From the NCBI RefSeq assembly GCF_030272615.1, contig NC_081407.1, positions 438,555,230 to 438,619,229 on the forward strand: a DNA stretch of 64,000 nucleotides. Direction: 5' to 3'. The position numbers and the translations under genes are program-made. The notes under the pieces are model-generated. The model was given only the letters and a program-made list of their open reading frames with translations. It was not told where the DNA came from and did not search any database. Shown piece after piece: positions 46,070 through 58,729 of the stretch. Position 1 is the stretch's first letter. Every line of letters starts with the position of its first letter. Origin of the DNA: Cryptomeria japonica (Eukaryota; Streptophyta; Pinopsida; Cupressales; Cupressaceae).

Positions 46070-47152
46070 CATTCAAGCACACTGCCTAGAGCTCACTGCT
46101 CAAGATACAATAACCCAGAAGGATACAACCCTCAAGGAAGGTTCACTACGTTACAAGAACATTCAGACAACAATCTGGATTACATGAACTGAAAGAATAG
46201 CATCTCCAAATGCCTGATGATAGTTCTGGTTAAGCACATTTATCTGCCCTGCAACACTCTCTGCTCAACACTTCTCACCAAAAGATGAATTCACTTATTC
46301 GCTCTTACACCACTCTCTAATAATGCAGACACAACACCTATATCCAAATTACATGAATATAACACCTATTTATACAAATCATAAACCTTGACTACAAGGT
46401 TGGCTCAACCCTTAAGACCTAATTACAAAATTACATTGCACGATACATAGATCAATCACCAGAATAATACAATACCATGATGACATAGCATGGACCCAAA
46501 TCAAATCCTCTAACATGCAACACCACCAAAAATCTCGCCAAGATCATTCACAACACACTACACCACCGAAAATGTCACATAACACAAAGAACATCACCAG
46601 ACCCATAAGATCTTCAATAATGTGCACAATGACCAATGCAAACCGACAAAACAAATAAGACATGATTAGGAAACACCAACAAACATGTTAGAACCATCTG
46701 CAATAGCTGCACTAACACCACTTAATCAAATCTTCATCGATCAACACGCTGATACTTAAGAACACTCAAACAATAGCAACTAGGACTAGAAAGATAACTT
46801 GCAGAGCACAAAATCAAGAACCATCTGAATTGAAGATACACATGATCATCCCAAACACTCTCCCAAATCCGCAACTCAAGATATAATCATTCTGGAGCAC
46901 AACGGATCATACACCAAATCACTGCAACACTGAACACTAAAAAACCCATCCTCATACCAGAATCCATAACTCAATCAAATCACCACATACCATCATGAAA
47001 CCAACACTCAATCAAGTATCGAACTAGTTGATTCAACATATCAAACAGATAAACCAACCAGATCAACTCTCTACAATCATCAGAACACCAAAACATAGGA
47101 ATATGTTGACATCGATGACAACAACATATCCTAGCAGTAGCAATATCCAACA
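46070..47152 (-). mobile_element. Second copia-type LTR fragment, minus strand
   Basis: On the minus strand the sequence starts TGTTGGATATTGC at 47152, exactly where the satellite stops. It has the GTTGTCATCGATGTCAACAT phrase common near the start of copia LTRs of this kind (compare GTTGTCATTGATGTCAATATG in the complete copia). A TATAAATA box lies at 46367-46374 (minus). It is not the same LTR family as 44748-45623. The inner end is not resolved. Confidence 0.55.
46367..46374 (-). promoter_or_regulatory. TATA box in copia LTR fragment
   Basis: Minus strand reads TTTGTATAAATAGGTG about 780 bp into the LTR, a good match to a plant TATA box. It would be the core promoter of the LTR. Confidence 0.5.
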
Positions 47153-50015
47153 CTATTATGGACCTATTATATGACATAATAGGACCTATTATGACATAAT
47201 AGGACCTATTATGACATAATAGGACCTATTATGACATAATATGACCTCTTATGTCATCATAGGTCCTATTATATGATAATCGGTCCTATTATGTCATAAT
47301 AGATCCTCTTAAGGGGTCTTATGACATAATAAGACCTATTATATAATAGGTCCTATTATGTCATAATAGGTCCTATTATTAAATAATAGGTCATATTATG
47401 TGATAAGCGGTCCTATTATTAAATAATAGGTCATATTATGTGATAAGCGGTCCTATTATGTCACAATAGGTCCTATTATGACATAATACCCCTTAATAGG
47501 TCCTACTAAGGGGTATAATGTCATAATAGGTCCTCTTAAAGGGTCTTATGACATGATAGGACCTATGATGACATAATAGGATGTATTATGACATAATAGG
47601 ATGCATTATGACATAATAGGACCTAATGTGTCATCATAGGTCCTATTATGTCATAATAGGTTTTATTATGTGATAATCGGTCCTATTATATCACGAGGGA
47701 TCCTATTATGACATAACACCCATTAACATGTCCTACTAAGGGGTATAATGTCATAATAGGTCCTCTTGATGGGTCTTATGACATAATAGGACCTATTATG
47801 ACATGACATGTCATCTTAAGGGGTCTTATGGTATAATAGGACCTATTATGACATAATAGCACCTAGTCCTACTAAGGGGTATAATGTCATAATAGGTCCT
47901 CTTAAGGTGTCTTATGACATAATAGGATCTATGATGACAAAATACGACATATTATGTCAGAATAGGTCCTATTATGTGATAATCGGTCCTATTATGTCAT
48001 ACTAGATCCTCGTAAGGGGTCTTATGACATAATAGGATCTATTATGACATGATAGGTCCTCTTAACTTGGGTCTTATGACATAATAGGACTTATTATGAC
48101 ATAATAGTAATAGGGCCTATTATGTAGTAATAGGTCCTATTATGTCATAATAGGTCCTATTATGTCACAATAGGTCCTATAATGACATAATACCAGTTAA
48201 CATGTCCTAATAAGGGGTATAATGTCATAATAGGTCCTCTTTAGGGGTCTTATGACATAATAAGACCTATGATGACATAATAGGACCTATTATGTCACCA
48301 TAGGACCTATTATGTCATCATAGGTCTTATTATGTGATAATAGGTCCTATTATGACATAATACACCTTAACAGGTCCTACTAAGGGGCATAATGTCATAA
48401 TAGGTCCTCTTAAGGGGTATTATGACATAATAAGACCTATGATGACATAATAGGACCTATTATGTCACCATAGGACCTATTATGTCATCATAGGTCTTAT
48501 TTTGTGATAATAGGCCCTATTATGACATAATACACCTTAATAGGTCCTACTAAGGGGTATAATGTCATAATAGGTCCCCTTACGGGGTCTTATGATATAA
48601 TAGGACCTATTGTGACATAATAGGTCACAATAGGACCTATTATGTCTTAAGACCCCTTAAGAGGATTGACCATGTCATAATAGGTCCTATTATGACATAA
48701 TAGGTCCTATTATGACATAATAGGATCTATTATGTCATAATATGTCTTATTATGTGATAATTGGTCCTATTATGACATAACACCCCTTAACATGTCCTAC
48801 TAAGGGGTATAGTATCATAATAGGTTATATTATGACATAATAGGATCTATTATGTCATAATATGTCCTATTATGTGATAATTGGTCCTATTATGACATAA
48901 CACCCCTTAACATGTCCTACGAAGGGGTATAGTATCATAATAGGTTCTCTCAAGGGGCCTTATGACATAACAAGTCTTGCTATGTGATAATCGGTCCTAT
49001 TATGTCATACTAAGGGGTCTTATGTCATAATAGGTCCTACCAAGGGGTATAGTGTAATAATAGGTCATCTTAAGGGGTCTTATGACATAATAGGACCTAT
49101 TATGTCATAGATGTATAATGTCATAATAGTTCCTCTTAAGGTGTCTTATGACATAATAGGACCTATTATGACAAAATAGGTCCTATTATGTCACAATAGG
49201 TCCTATTATGTGACAATCGATCCTATTATGTCATAATAGATCCAACTATGTGATCTTATGTCATAATAGGTCCTACTAAAGGGTATAATGTTATAGTAGG
49301 TCCTCTTAAGGGGTCTTATGACATAATAGGACTTATTATGACATAATAGGCCATCTTGAGGGGTCTTATGCCATAGTAGTTAGGTACTAAGGGGTCTTAT
49401 GTTATAATAGGTCATTTTAAGTCCCGTCTTATGTCATAATAGGTCCTATTGTGTGATCTTATGTGATAATAGGTCCTATTAGGTCATAATACACCTAAAA
49501 AGACCTATTATGGCATAATACCCCTTAACTTGTCCTACCAAGGGGTATAATGTCATAATAGGTCCTACTAAGGGCTCGTCTTATGTAATAGGATGTCTTA
49601 ATAGGCCCTATGATGTACTAAGGGGTCGTATGATTTGTCTTAATAGGTCCTAGGATGTACTAAGGGGTCCTAGGTGTCTTAAGGGGTCCTAGGATGTACT
49701 AAGATGTCCTAAGAGGTGATATGATGTCTTAAGATGTACTACTTGGGGTCCTAGGTGTCTTAAAAGGTCAATAGATGTTCTAGGATGTACTAGGGGGTCA
49801 CATGAATCTTAATAGCTCCTAGGATGTCTTAAGAGGTCCTAGAATGTACTAAGGGGTCTTAGGTGTCTTAAAGGGTAAAAATATGTCCTAGCATGTACTA
49901 AGGGGTCCTATAATGTCTTAATAGGTCCTAGGATATACTAAGGGGTCCTAAGTGTCTTAAGGGGCCATAGGTGTCTTAAGAGGTCCTCGGATGTACTAAG
50001 GGGTCCTAGGATAAC
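47153..50015. repeat. Near-palindromic satellite array (2.9 kb)
   Basis: The basic unit is 20 bp, TGACATAATAGGACCTATTA. It contains two interlocking dyads, AATAGG-A/T-CCTATT and ATTATG-A/T-CATAAT, so each strand reads almost the same. A second element, ACCCCTTAATAGGTCC...ACTAAGGGGT, is interspersed at irregular intervals and is also self-complementary. After about 49600 the sequence shifts to GGTCCTAGGATGTACTAAGG-type units. Copies vary by many point changes. No gene. Read-out is unknown; strong hairpins or cruciforms are expected. Confidence 0.93.
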
Positions 50016-50137
50016 ATTTTAACATCTATCTATATATGTATAACATTTATACATAACATTGAAAACATCTAGAACGTATACATAACATTTAAACATATCA
50101 GAAAGAAATTTACACATTTAAACATCTAACTAAGTAG

Positions 50138-50392
50138 GTAGGGAGAGAGAGATAGAGAGACATATAGAGAGAAATAGAGGTAGGGAGGGAGTGAGGGGAG
50201 GTGCATAGAGAGAGAGGAGACAAAGAGTAGAGAGTTACACATATGAGAGAGAGGTGGAGAGATAGATCTAGATTTTGGGAGAGAGGAGAGAGATAGAGAG
50301 AGGTAGAGAGGGATAGAGCAAGAGTAATATGGAGAGAGATAGGTCTAGAGCTTGAGGGAGATAAAGAGAGTGATATAGAGAGAGTGAGAAAA
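50138..50392. repeat. GA-rich microsatellite
   Basis: About 250 bp of imperfect (GA)n, GATA and GAGG repeats on the plus strand, directly after the satellite and a short AT-rich stretch with repeated ACATTTA/AACATT (50016-50137). No coding function. Confidence 0.9.
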
Positions 50393-52054
50393 TGCTGATA
50401 GGAGCCTCCTGATTGCTAGAATTTGAGTAAGTCTGAAAATTTATAAGATCTTCTAAAAATTTAGAATTTACATTATAACTCCTAGAGATTTGAAACCACT
50501 CTCAAACATCCTGCCAATATATACATGAAATATAACTTTAAGTATAAGAAAAAAGACAAAGGAAAATGTGACTTATACTTCAATGTTATATTTCATATAT
50601 ATATATATAGCTTATTTTTAATTAAAAAAAAACAATAACAAAAAAAAGAAACGGGTAGTGTATTTGTAATAAATTAAAAAAAATAACAAATAACAAAAAA
50701 AGAAAGAAATGGGATCTCGTTTACTAAACAGGATCTTGTTTGTTTAAATTTTTTTAATTATGTAAAAAAATAAAATGGGATCCTATTTTGTCAGCAAGAT
50801 CCCGTTTTTAAAAATTTCAAATTTTGGTCCGGTTGTTCCTTCGGATTTTGGCTTGGGAAATGGCTTAGAGTACCGACCCAATAAGAAGGGGCGGGGAGAC
50901 TTCTCACAACAAACAGACCCTTCTTTAAGTGAATAAAGTAACACAAAATTAGAAAGAGAGGGTTTTTCTCAGACACTGGAGCGATGAAGACTTAAACCCT
51001 AAACTCTCTTTGGACCTAAAGCAATTAGAGGTAACAAGGCCATACCAGACTCAAAATTTTCAAAGACTTAGCCAATTATGGGACAAGAATACCCATTTTT
51101 TAAACAGTGATAACAAGAGTAACAGGTTTTTTATGTCTTGCTTGCTAGTTACAATTTGAAAATCGATACTTTCTGTGTGCTTGCCTTATCAGAGTTTTGT
51201 TTGAATCGCAATTGATATAATTGCATTAATGGGATTGCACCAAGAAGGGATTTCATAGGAAAGGTAAATTATCAAGATAGAAACATATGTGATGACTTCT
51301 TGGAACAATTGACCATGCCCATGTAAGATTATTTTTCAAAATGAATATAAAGATACAAATCAACACTTTTTAGGCCTAAATCTGTGTTGTATTTTGGTGT
51401 GCACTCGTTAATTTGTTGGTTTCATTTGAATAGTCTAGGGTTATTTGATTGAACATGGATTGTAAGGCAGTCATATGGATATGTTTCTAGCTTTTCTCTT
51501 CAAGGGAGAGGAATTAAATATGCGTGAAATATCTCTATTAGTAAATCAATTGTTTGCTCATCTTGAATTTGATGAACGGTTCTAGTTTTAAGAGGATAAA
51601 ACTCATCTGTATGTTAGGCATGTATGGGGTTAGCTAAGGCCAAGGTGGTGAAATGTATGGGATTGTTCAGTTTTGGAACTCTAATTTGATTTGGGTGACT
51701 CTGTAGCCCGAATAAGGAACTGATATCCAATTGTGGGATTATTTCTATCTTTCTTGAAGATCAATATTGAAAATGAACACAAGTTTTTCTTTTAATGTTT
51801 CAATTTCATTGAGGTGATGAAATCCATGGGTTTTTAACACTGGTTTACTATGGATCACAATCTTAAAGTGTGAAAATATTCACCGAAGGTATACCCACCT
51901 GAACTTTGGATAAGTTCAAAGTGTAGAAGGTTTTGAAACATTCTTATATGTTAGTTTTGAATTCTATTTCCCTGATCTCTTCATATGCAAACAATGTTAC
52001 TTAATTTCTTACGTGAACGATAGAAAGGAAATCAAAATTTGAGAACAAAAAAAG
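50393..52054 (+). other. Probable 5' LTR region of gypsy 2
   Basis: The sequence just upstream of a PBS-like site (52055) should contain the 5' LTR of the second gypsy element. No partner LTR is in the window, so I cannot set its start. A possible end is the CA at 52046-52047. It includes A-rich runs (50620-50710) and the related phrases GGGATCTCGTTT, GGATCTTGTTTG, GGGATCCTATTTT and GATCCCGTTTTT (50712-50816). No long ORF, in contrast to the gypsy 1 LTR. Confidence 0.4.
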
Positions 52055-52072
52055 TGGTGACTCTGCTGCGGA
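52055..52072 (+). other. Primer-binding-site-like sequence of gypsy 2
   Basis: TGGTGACTCTGCTGCGGA resembles the gypsy 1 PBS (TGGCGACTCTACTGGGGA), with one change in the tRNA-complementary part. A closer core, TGGCGACTCTGA, recurs at 52268-52279, still upstream of gag. Confidence 0.5.
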
Positions 52073-52335
52073 TAGTCATAGTGTGTATCTATGTTACAGA
52101 TTGGTGCCTGAATTAGTTTGGAAGTTTGTTTGGATCTCTGTGTGTTGTGGAAGATTGTGTTACCTCTCATTTGTGCTATCTTTCTCTTTGAAAATCTTCT
52201 TGATTTTTTAAATCTTTGCAAGTGATTTTTTTAAGCTTGTTTTCTTATTTCCCCAGAGTCTTTGTGGGTGGCGACTCTGACAAGTATAACCAGTGCTATT
52301 GAATAATTATAATTCTTTTAAGAAAAACAAGCACA

Positions 52336-55303
52336 ATGCAGAGAGGAAGGAACACCAGGTCATTCATGAGGAAGTATCCTCAAGAGACATTGCAAGAGGG
52401 ATTACCTGAACAGGCACAGAGAGGCCAGAAAAGATCAGTTGTACATGAGCCATCTAATGTTGCCTGGGTACAAAAGAGCATTAATACGGTAAGTCATCTG
52501 AAAGACCCATATATGCAAATTCAAATTCTTCCTCCCGAGAATTTGATCAGGACATTTTGGGTTTTCATTCTGGGTTATTTGGTAACAATGAGGATGTCCA
52601 AATTTTAAATCAGAAGATCTCTCATGCTAGTTTTTTTCTGGGAAGGACAGGAATAGTTTGAAATTAAAATGGAATATGTGCCCAGGACAATAGATGAAAA
52701 TATTAGTTTAATTGATATAGACCAAGTCAATATATCAGATTCTGAAGAAATGTTCCCTGATGAAGATAAGGTGTCCCAAGAAATTGAGGCCCTCAATAGA
52801 AGAGTCCATCACTTAATATCTTTGAGAGCACAGAAGGAAGCAAATAAAGAAAAGGAAGTGAAAGATAAACTGATTGAGAGGGATAGGCTTCTAAGGTAGA
52901 TTGTTGATCTTGAGTTATTCACCCAAGAGAAAGCTAAAAGTGAGGATGAAGGTCCAGTCATCAGAGAAAATTTAGTTCCCAAAATTAACCCTATATACAA
53001 ATCTGTTGTGCAACCAAATAGAGAGGTCTTAAGTGATCCACAACCTGTTAGGAATAACATTGACAAAGGAAAACATAAGTATATGGAAGATGGGTCTGGG
53101 TCGAAAACTATAGCAGAAATATCTTCTATGTTGTCTGCACATGAGAAAGAGATAGATAGGATGAGGAAAGAGAAGGAAACCCTAAAAAGGGAATTGGAGA
53201 AAGCTCAATTAGAGGCAACCAATCAAGAGGTTAAACGGAAAATTAGTTATCTAAAGGCTCCCCCTATAATTTTTCCTTCAGTGGACCCAAGTGAACCTTT
53301 ACTTCATCCTACCCCACTCCCTCCAGTAAAAATCCAATCAACCCCGCCTACTAGCATTGTTCCTATTAATCAAATCCCCATTATAAGTCAAAGTAGCCAA
53401 GCTCTTCCAATTTAGAACCCTAATGTGAGAATGAACATGGGTAATAACTTTACTGGCAACCAATTCCAGAGAAGACCCATTAATCTAGAACTATATAGGA
53501 AGCTCTTCTTTGATGGAATCCCAGGGTACCCTAACCATGTTCCTACAGAATTAAGAGATAGAATCCACAAATTTGCTGGCAACAATGCAATCAGTGCAGA
53601 AGAGCACCTAAAATCTTTTGGTGACTTAATCAATGATTATGAAATAGTAGATGAAGATGTCATCATGAAATTGTTTGTACAGTCCTTAGTAGATTATGCA
53701 AGGGATTGGTATAAAGGTCTCCCTATGAATAGTATTGGGTCTTGGGAAGATTTTAAGAACTGCTTTCAATAACAATATGGTAACAAGACAAATGTGAGCT
53801 TTATGCTCAATGAGTTCAATAATATTAGAAAGTCTGATAATGAAATTGTCATAGACTTCAATGCTAAATTTCAGAAAGCGATGCATAGACTCTATCAAGT
53901 AATGAGATTACATGATAATATGTGCCTCAACACTTATTATAATGCTTTCGATTACAAAATGGCCTATATTCTGAGGGACAAAAATCCACACAGTTTGAGG
54001 GATGCTTTTAGAATTGCTATAAATGTGGAAAGTAATAGGAAAGCATCTGGAAAGGTGGGAAGGAGGACTGATGGAAGGTTGTGGCAAGAATCAAAATAAC
54101 AACCTAATAAAGTTACCAAGGAAGATGACAAAATAGATAAATTAGTGATTGCCATGAAAGATCTTACTGCAAAGGTGAGTAAAAATGATAAGCCTCATTA
54201 CAATTGGCAAGATAGGCCTCCTAGATTGCATGACATGCCTTACAATACAACCAGGAAATATGGCAAACCTCAAAATGAGAAGCCAAAAAACACTCAGAAC
54301 CAAGATACCCCAGATCCTTTGAAAGGAGAAAATGTTCATAATATGGAGAATACTCCTTGGTGCATGGCTTGTGATGGACCACATTCTCCTCATTAATGTG
54401 TTGTAGCTCAAGCCCTCGAAGAATCCATGAGAAAAGAGGCTGAGCCTGATATTAATATGTTTGAAACTATTATTGAAAGTGATGATGAGTCATTACAAAG
54501 TGATTTTAGTGAATGTGATGTGCTAAATAGTAATAGATCTTACCAAGGACAATTGACACTTGATTGGCATCCTACTTTGAACGTGGTAACAATTGAAGAT
54601 GAAGAAGTTCATCTCCGAAGACCCAGTGATGAAAAAGTAAGAAATATTACTAAGGCCGCCATAGCCAAAGCCAATCATAATTACAACTTGAGAAGTAGTA
54701 AGAAGGATGGGGATCAAGGTGAGCCTAACTCAATGTTCAAAAAAGAAGTATCCCAAAAGAAAGTAGCAAGTAATGCCACCTTGCCTCAAGATGGTTAGAA
54801 AAAGAATGACCAATTGAAAGATATAGCCAAAGGTATGGATCATAATGCTACTGGTGATATACAAGGAATTGCTACAACAAAGAAGGCAAGTCAGCCTAAG
54901 ATAGAGAAAGTTAAAACTAATACCAAGTTGATTAATAGTTCCACTTTTGATATGACTCAGGCTCTTACCCAAATGAAGCTCACAGTCCCTTTGATAGAAT
55001 TTTTGAAAATAAAGGAACATGGAGAAGCTCCTTTATCTTTATTTTCTAAGATATCTGACAGTACTACAACTTTGCCTTCAGGTTCAATGAAGGGTGAAAA
55101 GGATCTTGAGCTGCAAACCCTGGAGGTATATGTTGGAACAACTATTACACAAGAGCCTTCACATGTTGATCCTTTCTATGTTACTTTGTTAGTAAATAAC
55201 TGGTTAATTAAGAACTGTATGATAGATTATGGTGCAGCTGCAAATGTGATGTCATATGGTGTCATGAAAGAATTAGGGTTGTCAGTAAGTACAGTGTATG
55301 GGA
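52336..55303 (+). pseudogene. gypsy 2 gag and protease N-terminal half, decayed
   Basis: One reading frame runs from the ATG at 52336 to the copia insertion at 55304, broken by in-frame stops (52606, 52657, 52897, 53413, 53770, 54097, 54394, 54796) but no frameshift. Features in order: Gln/Arg-rich start; coiled-coil-like segment (52770-53220, EKEIDRMRKEKETLKRELEK); gag capsid region (53440-54070: HKFAGNNAISAEEH, LFVQSLVDYARDWY, IDFNAKFQKAMHRL); variant knuckle CX2CX3HX4C (CMACDGPHSPH, a stop, then C, near 54361-54399); linker; protease (MIDYG replacing the usual DSG triad, near 55220). It is clearly related to gypsy 1 gag-protease but more decayed, so the insertion is older. Confidence 0.85.
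55299..55303. repeat. Left target-site duplication of copia
   Basis: TGGGA precedes the 5' LTR and is repeated exactly at 62631-62635. Removing the copia and one copy rejoins the gypsy 2 protease frame (VYG to KCYAMDN). Confidence 0.93.
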
Positions 55304-56765
55304 TGTTAGCATTATGTGAACCGATATGAGGACATAATGACATTGTATGTTGTCATTGATGTCAATATGTTGAAGAGGTGAGAACCGGCATATGTGAGAA
55401 CCGGTGTAACACCATGAACTGACATTTGTGCCAAAGTGAAGCGGTGTGTTTGTTCAAGGTGAACTGGCATATGGTTATGGGAACCGGCACATGGAAGCGT
55501 TGTATGACTACTGGTTGGTAGTCTCAACTTTAGGGTTTCCGATTGAAGTGCTTCAAGCCTGTGTGGCTCAACCAGTGACTTTGTGTGATGAGTTAGCATG
55601 GTAACAAAGAACAAATTGTGTTGCCACGTAAGCCTTGTGCGAGTGAAGGATCTTGTATGAAGGAGATTGTTCTCATCTACCTTGAGAATGTGCAAAGTCT
55701 GTAAATGGTAATAACGTGTGATGGGTTAACAGCCGCTATGAAATCGGTGGAAAATGGACGATGGAGATTGGATCAAAACTGTTGCATTTAATGCAGTGTG
55801 CTCAATGGTCAGGATCGAATTGTTTGAATTCCTTAAGCTAACAGGTTTTAGGGTTTAGGGTTTATGCTACCGACCTATCTATTTTCCTATAAGGTCGATG
55901 TTGTGATTCTTTCTGAGGTTGTTGGCAAAAGTTGTGTGTGTGTATCCAAGAGAAGGGATACGTGATTCTTGCCAGACCAAAGGAGAGAAGTGATACCTGC
56001 AGAGTGTAAGTGCAGAAGGTGAAGAGGAGATTAAGCGGATCTGCACTTGCATTGAGTGTTGTTACCAGATCATTGTAATACCTGTTGATCTCTAACCACC
56101 TCAACAGTTGGAAAATCCCTTAACAGGGTAACTTTAATAGGCTTGTTGTAAATCCTTTAACAGGGTGACTCAAAATAATTGAGTTCTTGAAATCCTCTAA
56201 CAAGGTAACCTTTAACAAGGTTTAACCCTTAATCGAGTATTCTTGCCATCCCTTAACCGAGCGATCCCTAACAAAACCTATTGTATCAGTCTTTAACTAG
56301 ACAAGGCTTTTAACAGAGCAAACTTCTAAAGAGTTCAATAACAAGCTTGTGGGTATTCATCCCCACCGTGGTTTTTCCCAGTTGGGTTTCTACATGAAAA
56401 ATATGTGTGTTATGTGTGATGTCTTCCTCATGTGATGCTTTGTTGTTTTTTGTCAAGTGGTAAATCATGTTGATCTAGTTGCTCATGAGTATATCTTTGA
56501 TGGTATATTACTTGTTCATGTATTAGGGTGAAATGGAACTGAAGTGTTAGAGTATATGAGAAGAAAGGTATCAACCGGATTATGCTTGTCTCAGTTATTT
56601 TGGGTTTTTGTTGGTTGTACTCTATTTTAGGACCGATGTTACTATTTGTCTGTCAATGCACAGTGTCTGCTGACAAACCGGTTTAAGAGTGTGTTTTTGT
56701 CTATACTGATTCACCCCCCCCTCTCAGTACCAGTTTGGTACTATTCTTTTATCATTGAGTTATCA
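55304..56765 (+). repeat. 5' LTR of copia (1,462 bp)
   Basis: Partner of 61152-62630. Contains a series of (T)TAACAGGGT-like motifs every ~30 bp (about 56115-56320) and the pyrimidine-rich end CACCCCCCCCTCTCAG. Confidence 0.95.
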
Positions 56766-56767
56766 AT

Positions 56768-56779
56768 TGGTATCAGAGC
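56768..56779 (+). other. Copia primer-binding site
   Basis: TGGTATCAGAGC, two bases after the 5' LTR, is the standard plant PBS complementary to initiator tRNA-Met. Confidence 0.95.
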
Positions 56780-56836
56780 ATCCTCCAGGTCCTCTGTGCT
56801 ATAAGCTTAACCGCTTGAGGTAAAGATCCCAGTCTA

Positions 56837-57874
56837 ATGATGAAGAGGGAAGGTCCAAAGTTTAACAGAGAAAATTTTAGTATATGGAAAGACAGAATGA
56901 AGATATACATTAGAAGCATGGGTGCTCAACATTGGAGCTATGTTGAGAATGCCTATGTTGCCCCTACTGGTACTCTCACCGATGACCAAAAGAGAGAGAT
57001 GCAAGAGAATGGGCAAGTCATGGAAGCCCTAATTAGTAGTTTATCTGACATTGAGTTTATTGATGCCCAAGATAAGGTAAATCCCAAAGAGGTATGGGAT
57101 ACTCTTGAAAATATCTATGGCGGTGATGAGCATGTAAAACAACCTAAGGAAGAAAGCCTTAGAGAGAAGTTTGAAGATATGCAGATGGATGAAGGCGAGA
57201 CCATTCAACAGTATGGAATAAGAATCAAAACCATTGTTGGAGATATCAAGAGTGTAGGTGGTAAAATAGAAGATTCCACTATGGTAAGCAAAGTCCTGAG
57301 ATCCCTTTTGTTGGTCTATGCAATAAGGGTTGTTGCTATTCAGGAGTTGAGATCAATAGACAAGACTAAGGTATCCCTAGACTCCATCATTGCAAAGTTG
57401 ACAGCCTCTGAGCTAAATAGTTTTGATGGCATTGTTCAAAAGACTGAATCAACTTTTAAAGCTTCTGTTGTACCATCCAGAAAAGGAAAAGAAGCTAGCA
57501 CTAGTGGTGAACCAAGACAGAGCAGAGAAATGGATGATGAGGAGATTCTGATGGCATTTGAAGCTCTCCTTGCCAGGAAACTTCCTAAAGGAACTGGCAA
57601 ATACAGAGGTAAGCTACCTTTGAAATTCTTTTCTTGTAACCGGATAGGACATATTGTTGTAAACTATCCTAATGGCGACAACAAGGACAAACTAGAAAAG
57701 TTCAAGAAATTCAAAGGAGGAAACCAGAGAAACTATTTTGTGGCAGTTGATGAAGGTGTCATAGATGAGGAATCAGAGGATGAAAAAAATGAAGATATTG
57801 TGTTTGTTGTTGTCAAGGAAGATGTGTCAGACAAGAAGGCTCTTGTCTCCCAGTTTGATAATTCCAATGAGTAG
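56837..57874 (+). pseudogene. Copia gag
   Basis: 345 codons from ATGATG at 56837. Residues ~1-200 are a copia-type gag (FNRENFSIWKDRMKIYIRSM, then VWDTLENIYGG and SLREKFEDMQM). The zinc knuckle at 57627-57670 is damaged: the first Cys is Phe (KFFSC) and the last is Tyr (VVNYPN), leaving one Cys and the His. An acidic tail follows. It ends at TAG 57872-57874, where related elements have Trp before IIDSG, so the protease frame was originally continuous. Confidence 0.9.
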
Positions 57875-58729
57875 ATCATTGACAGTGGTTGTTCTCACCA
57901 TATGACTGGTGACCGGAGCAAGTTTCTATCCTTGGAAGAGTATGATGGTGGTGTGGTTCGCTTTGGCAATGACGCACCATGCATGGTCAAAGGAAGAGGG
58001 TCCATCTCTCTAAATGGAAAGAGTAGTGCTGACAATGTGTATTGGGTTGATGGTCTTAGACACAACCTTCTGAGTGTTGCCCAGCTGAATGACAGTGGCC
58101 TCACTCTAGAATTCAAGAATGGAGTTTGCAGAATCAAAGGAAAGAATGGTGAATTGGTGGCCACCGTCCTGCAGACCAAAGGTAACCTATTTTAGTTGAA
58201 TGCAAATATAAGTACATGTCTTATGGCTAAATTTGATGATAGCTAGATATGGCATAGGAGACTCTGCCACGCAAACTTTGATAGCATTGTGAAGGCTAGT
58301 AAGATCAAGGCAGTTAGAGGGTTGTTGATGCTAAGAAAACTAGATATTACCTTGTGCAAAGAGTGTCAATTGGGGAAAATGTCTTCCTTAGCCTTTAAAG
58401 GTAAATCTTTCACTGCTGACAATTTGCTTGATCTTGTGCATACTGATTTGTGTGGTCTTATGAAAATTAGAAGTGTGCAGGGTGATAGGTACTTCATGAT
58501 TCTCACTGATGACTGCTCAAGAATGATGTGGGTCACATTCTTGAAAGACAAGTCTAAAGCCTTTGTAAAGTTCAAAGCTTTCAGAGCAGTAGTGGAGAAG
58601 GAAAGTGGTAAAATGATCAAGTGTCTGAGAACTGATCAAGGAGGGGAATTCACTTCCGGTGAATTCAACAAGTACTGTGAAGAACATGGCATCAAGAGGC
58701 AACTGTCTGCCCCCCGGACTCCACAATAG
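57875..58729 (+). pseudogene. Copia protease and integrase N-terminal half
   Basis: Same frame as gag. The protease active site is IIDSGCSHHMTGD at 57875-57913. The integrase zinc-binding region is WHRRLCH then CKECQLGK (58250-58378), followed by catalytic Asp residues in VHTDLCG and RTDQGGEF. In-frame TAGs at 58193 and 58244 (the latter in place of a conserved Trp) and at 58727 (PQ then TAG then NG, normally a Gln) interrupt it. Confidence 0.88.

Noticed and set aside
44748-47152. One intact minus-strand copia with two LTRs
   Set aside because: The two LTR-like segments (44748-45623 and 46070-47152) do not match each other, and no integrase or RT lies between them.
47153-50015. CRISPR-like regular repeats
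   Set aside because: No distinct spacers, units vary and abut, and the genome is a plant nucleus; it is a satellite.
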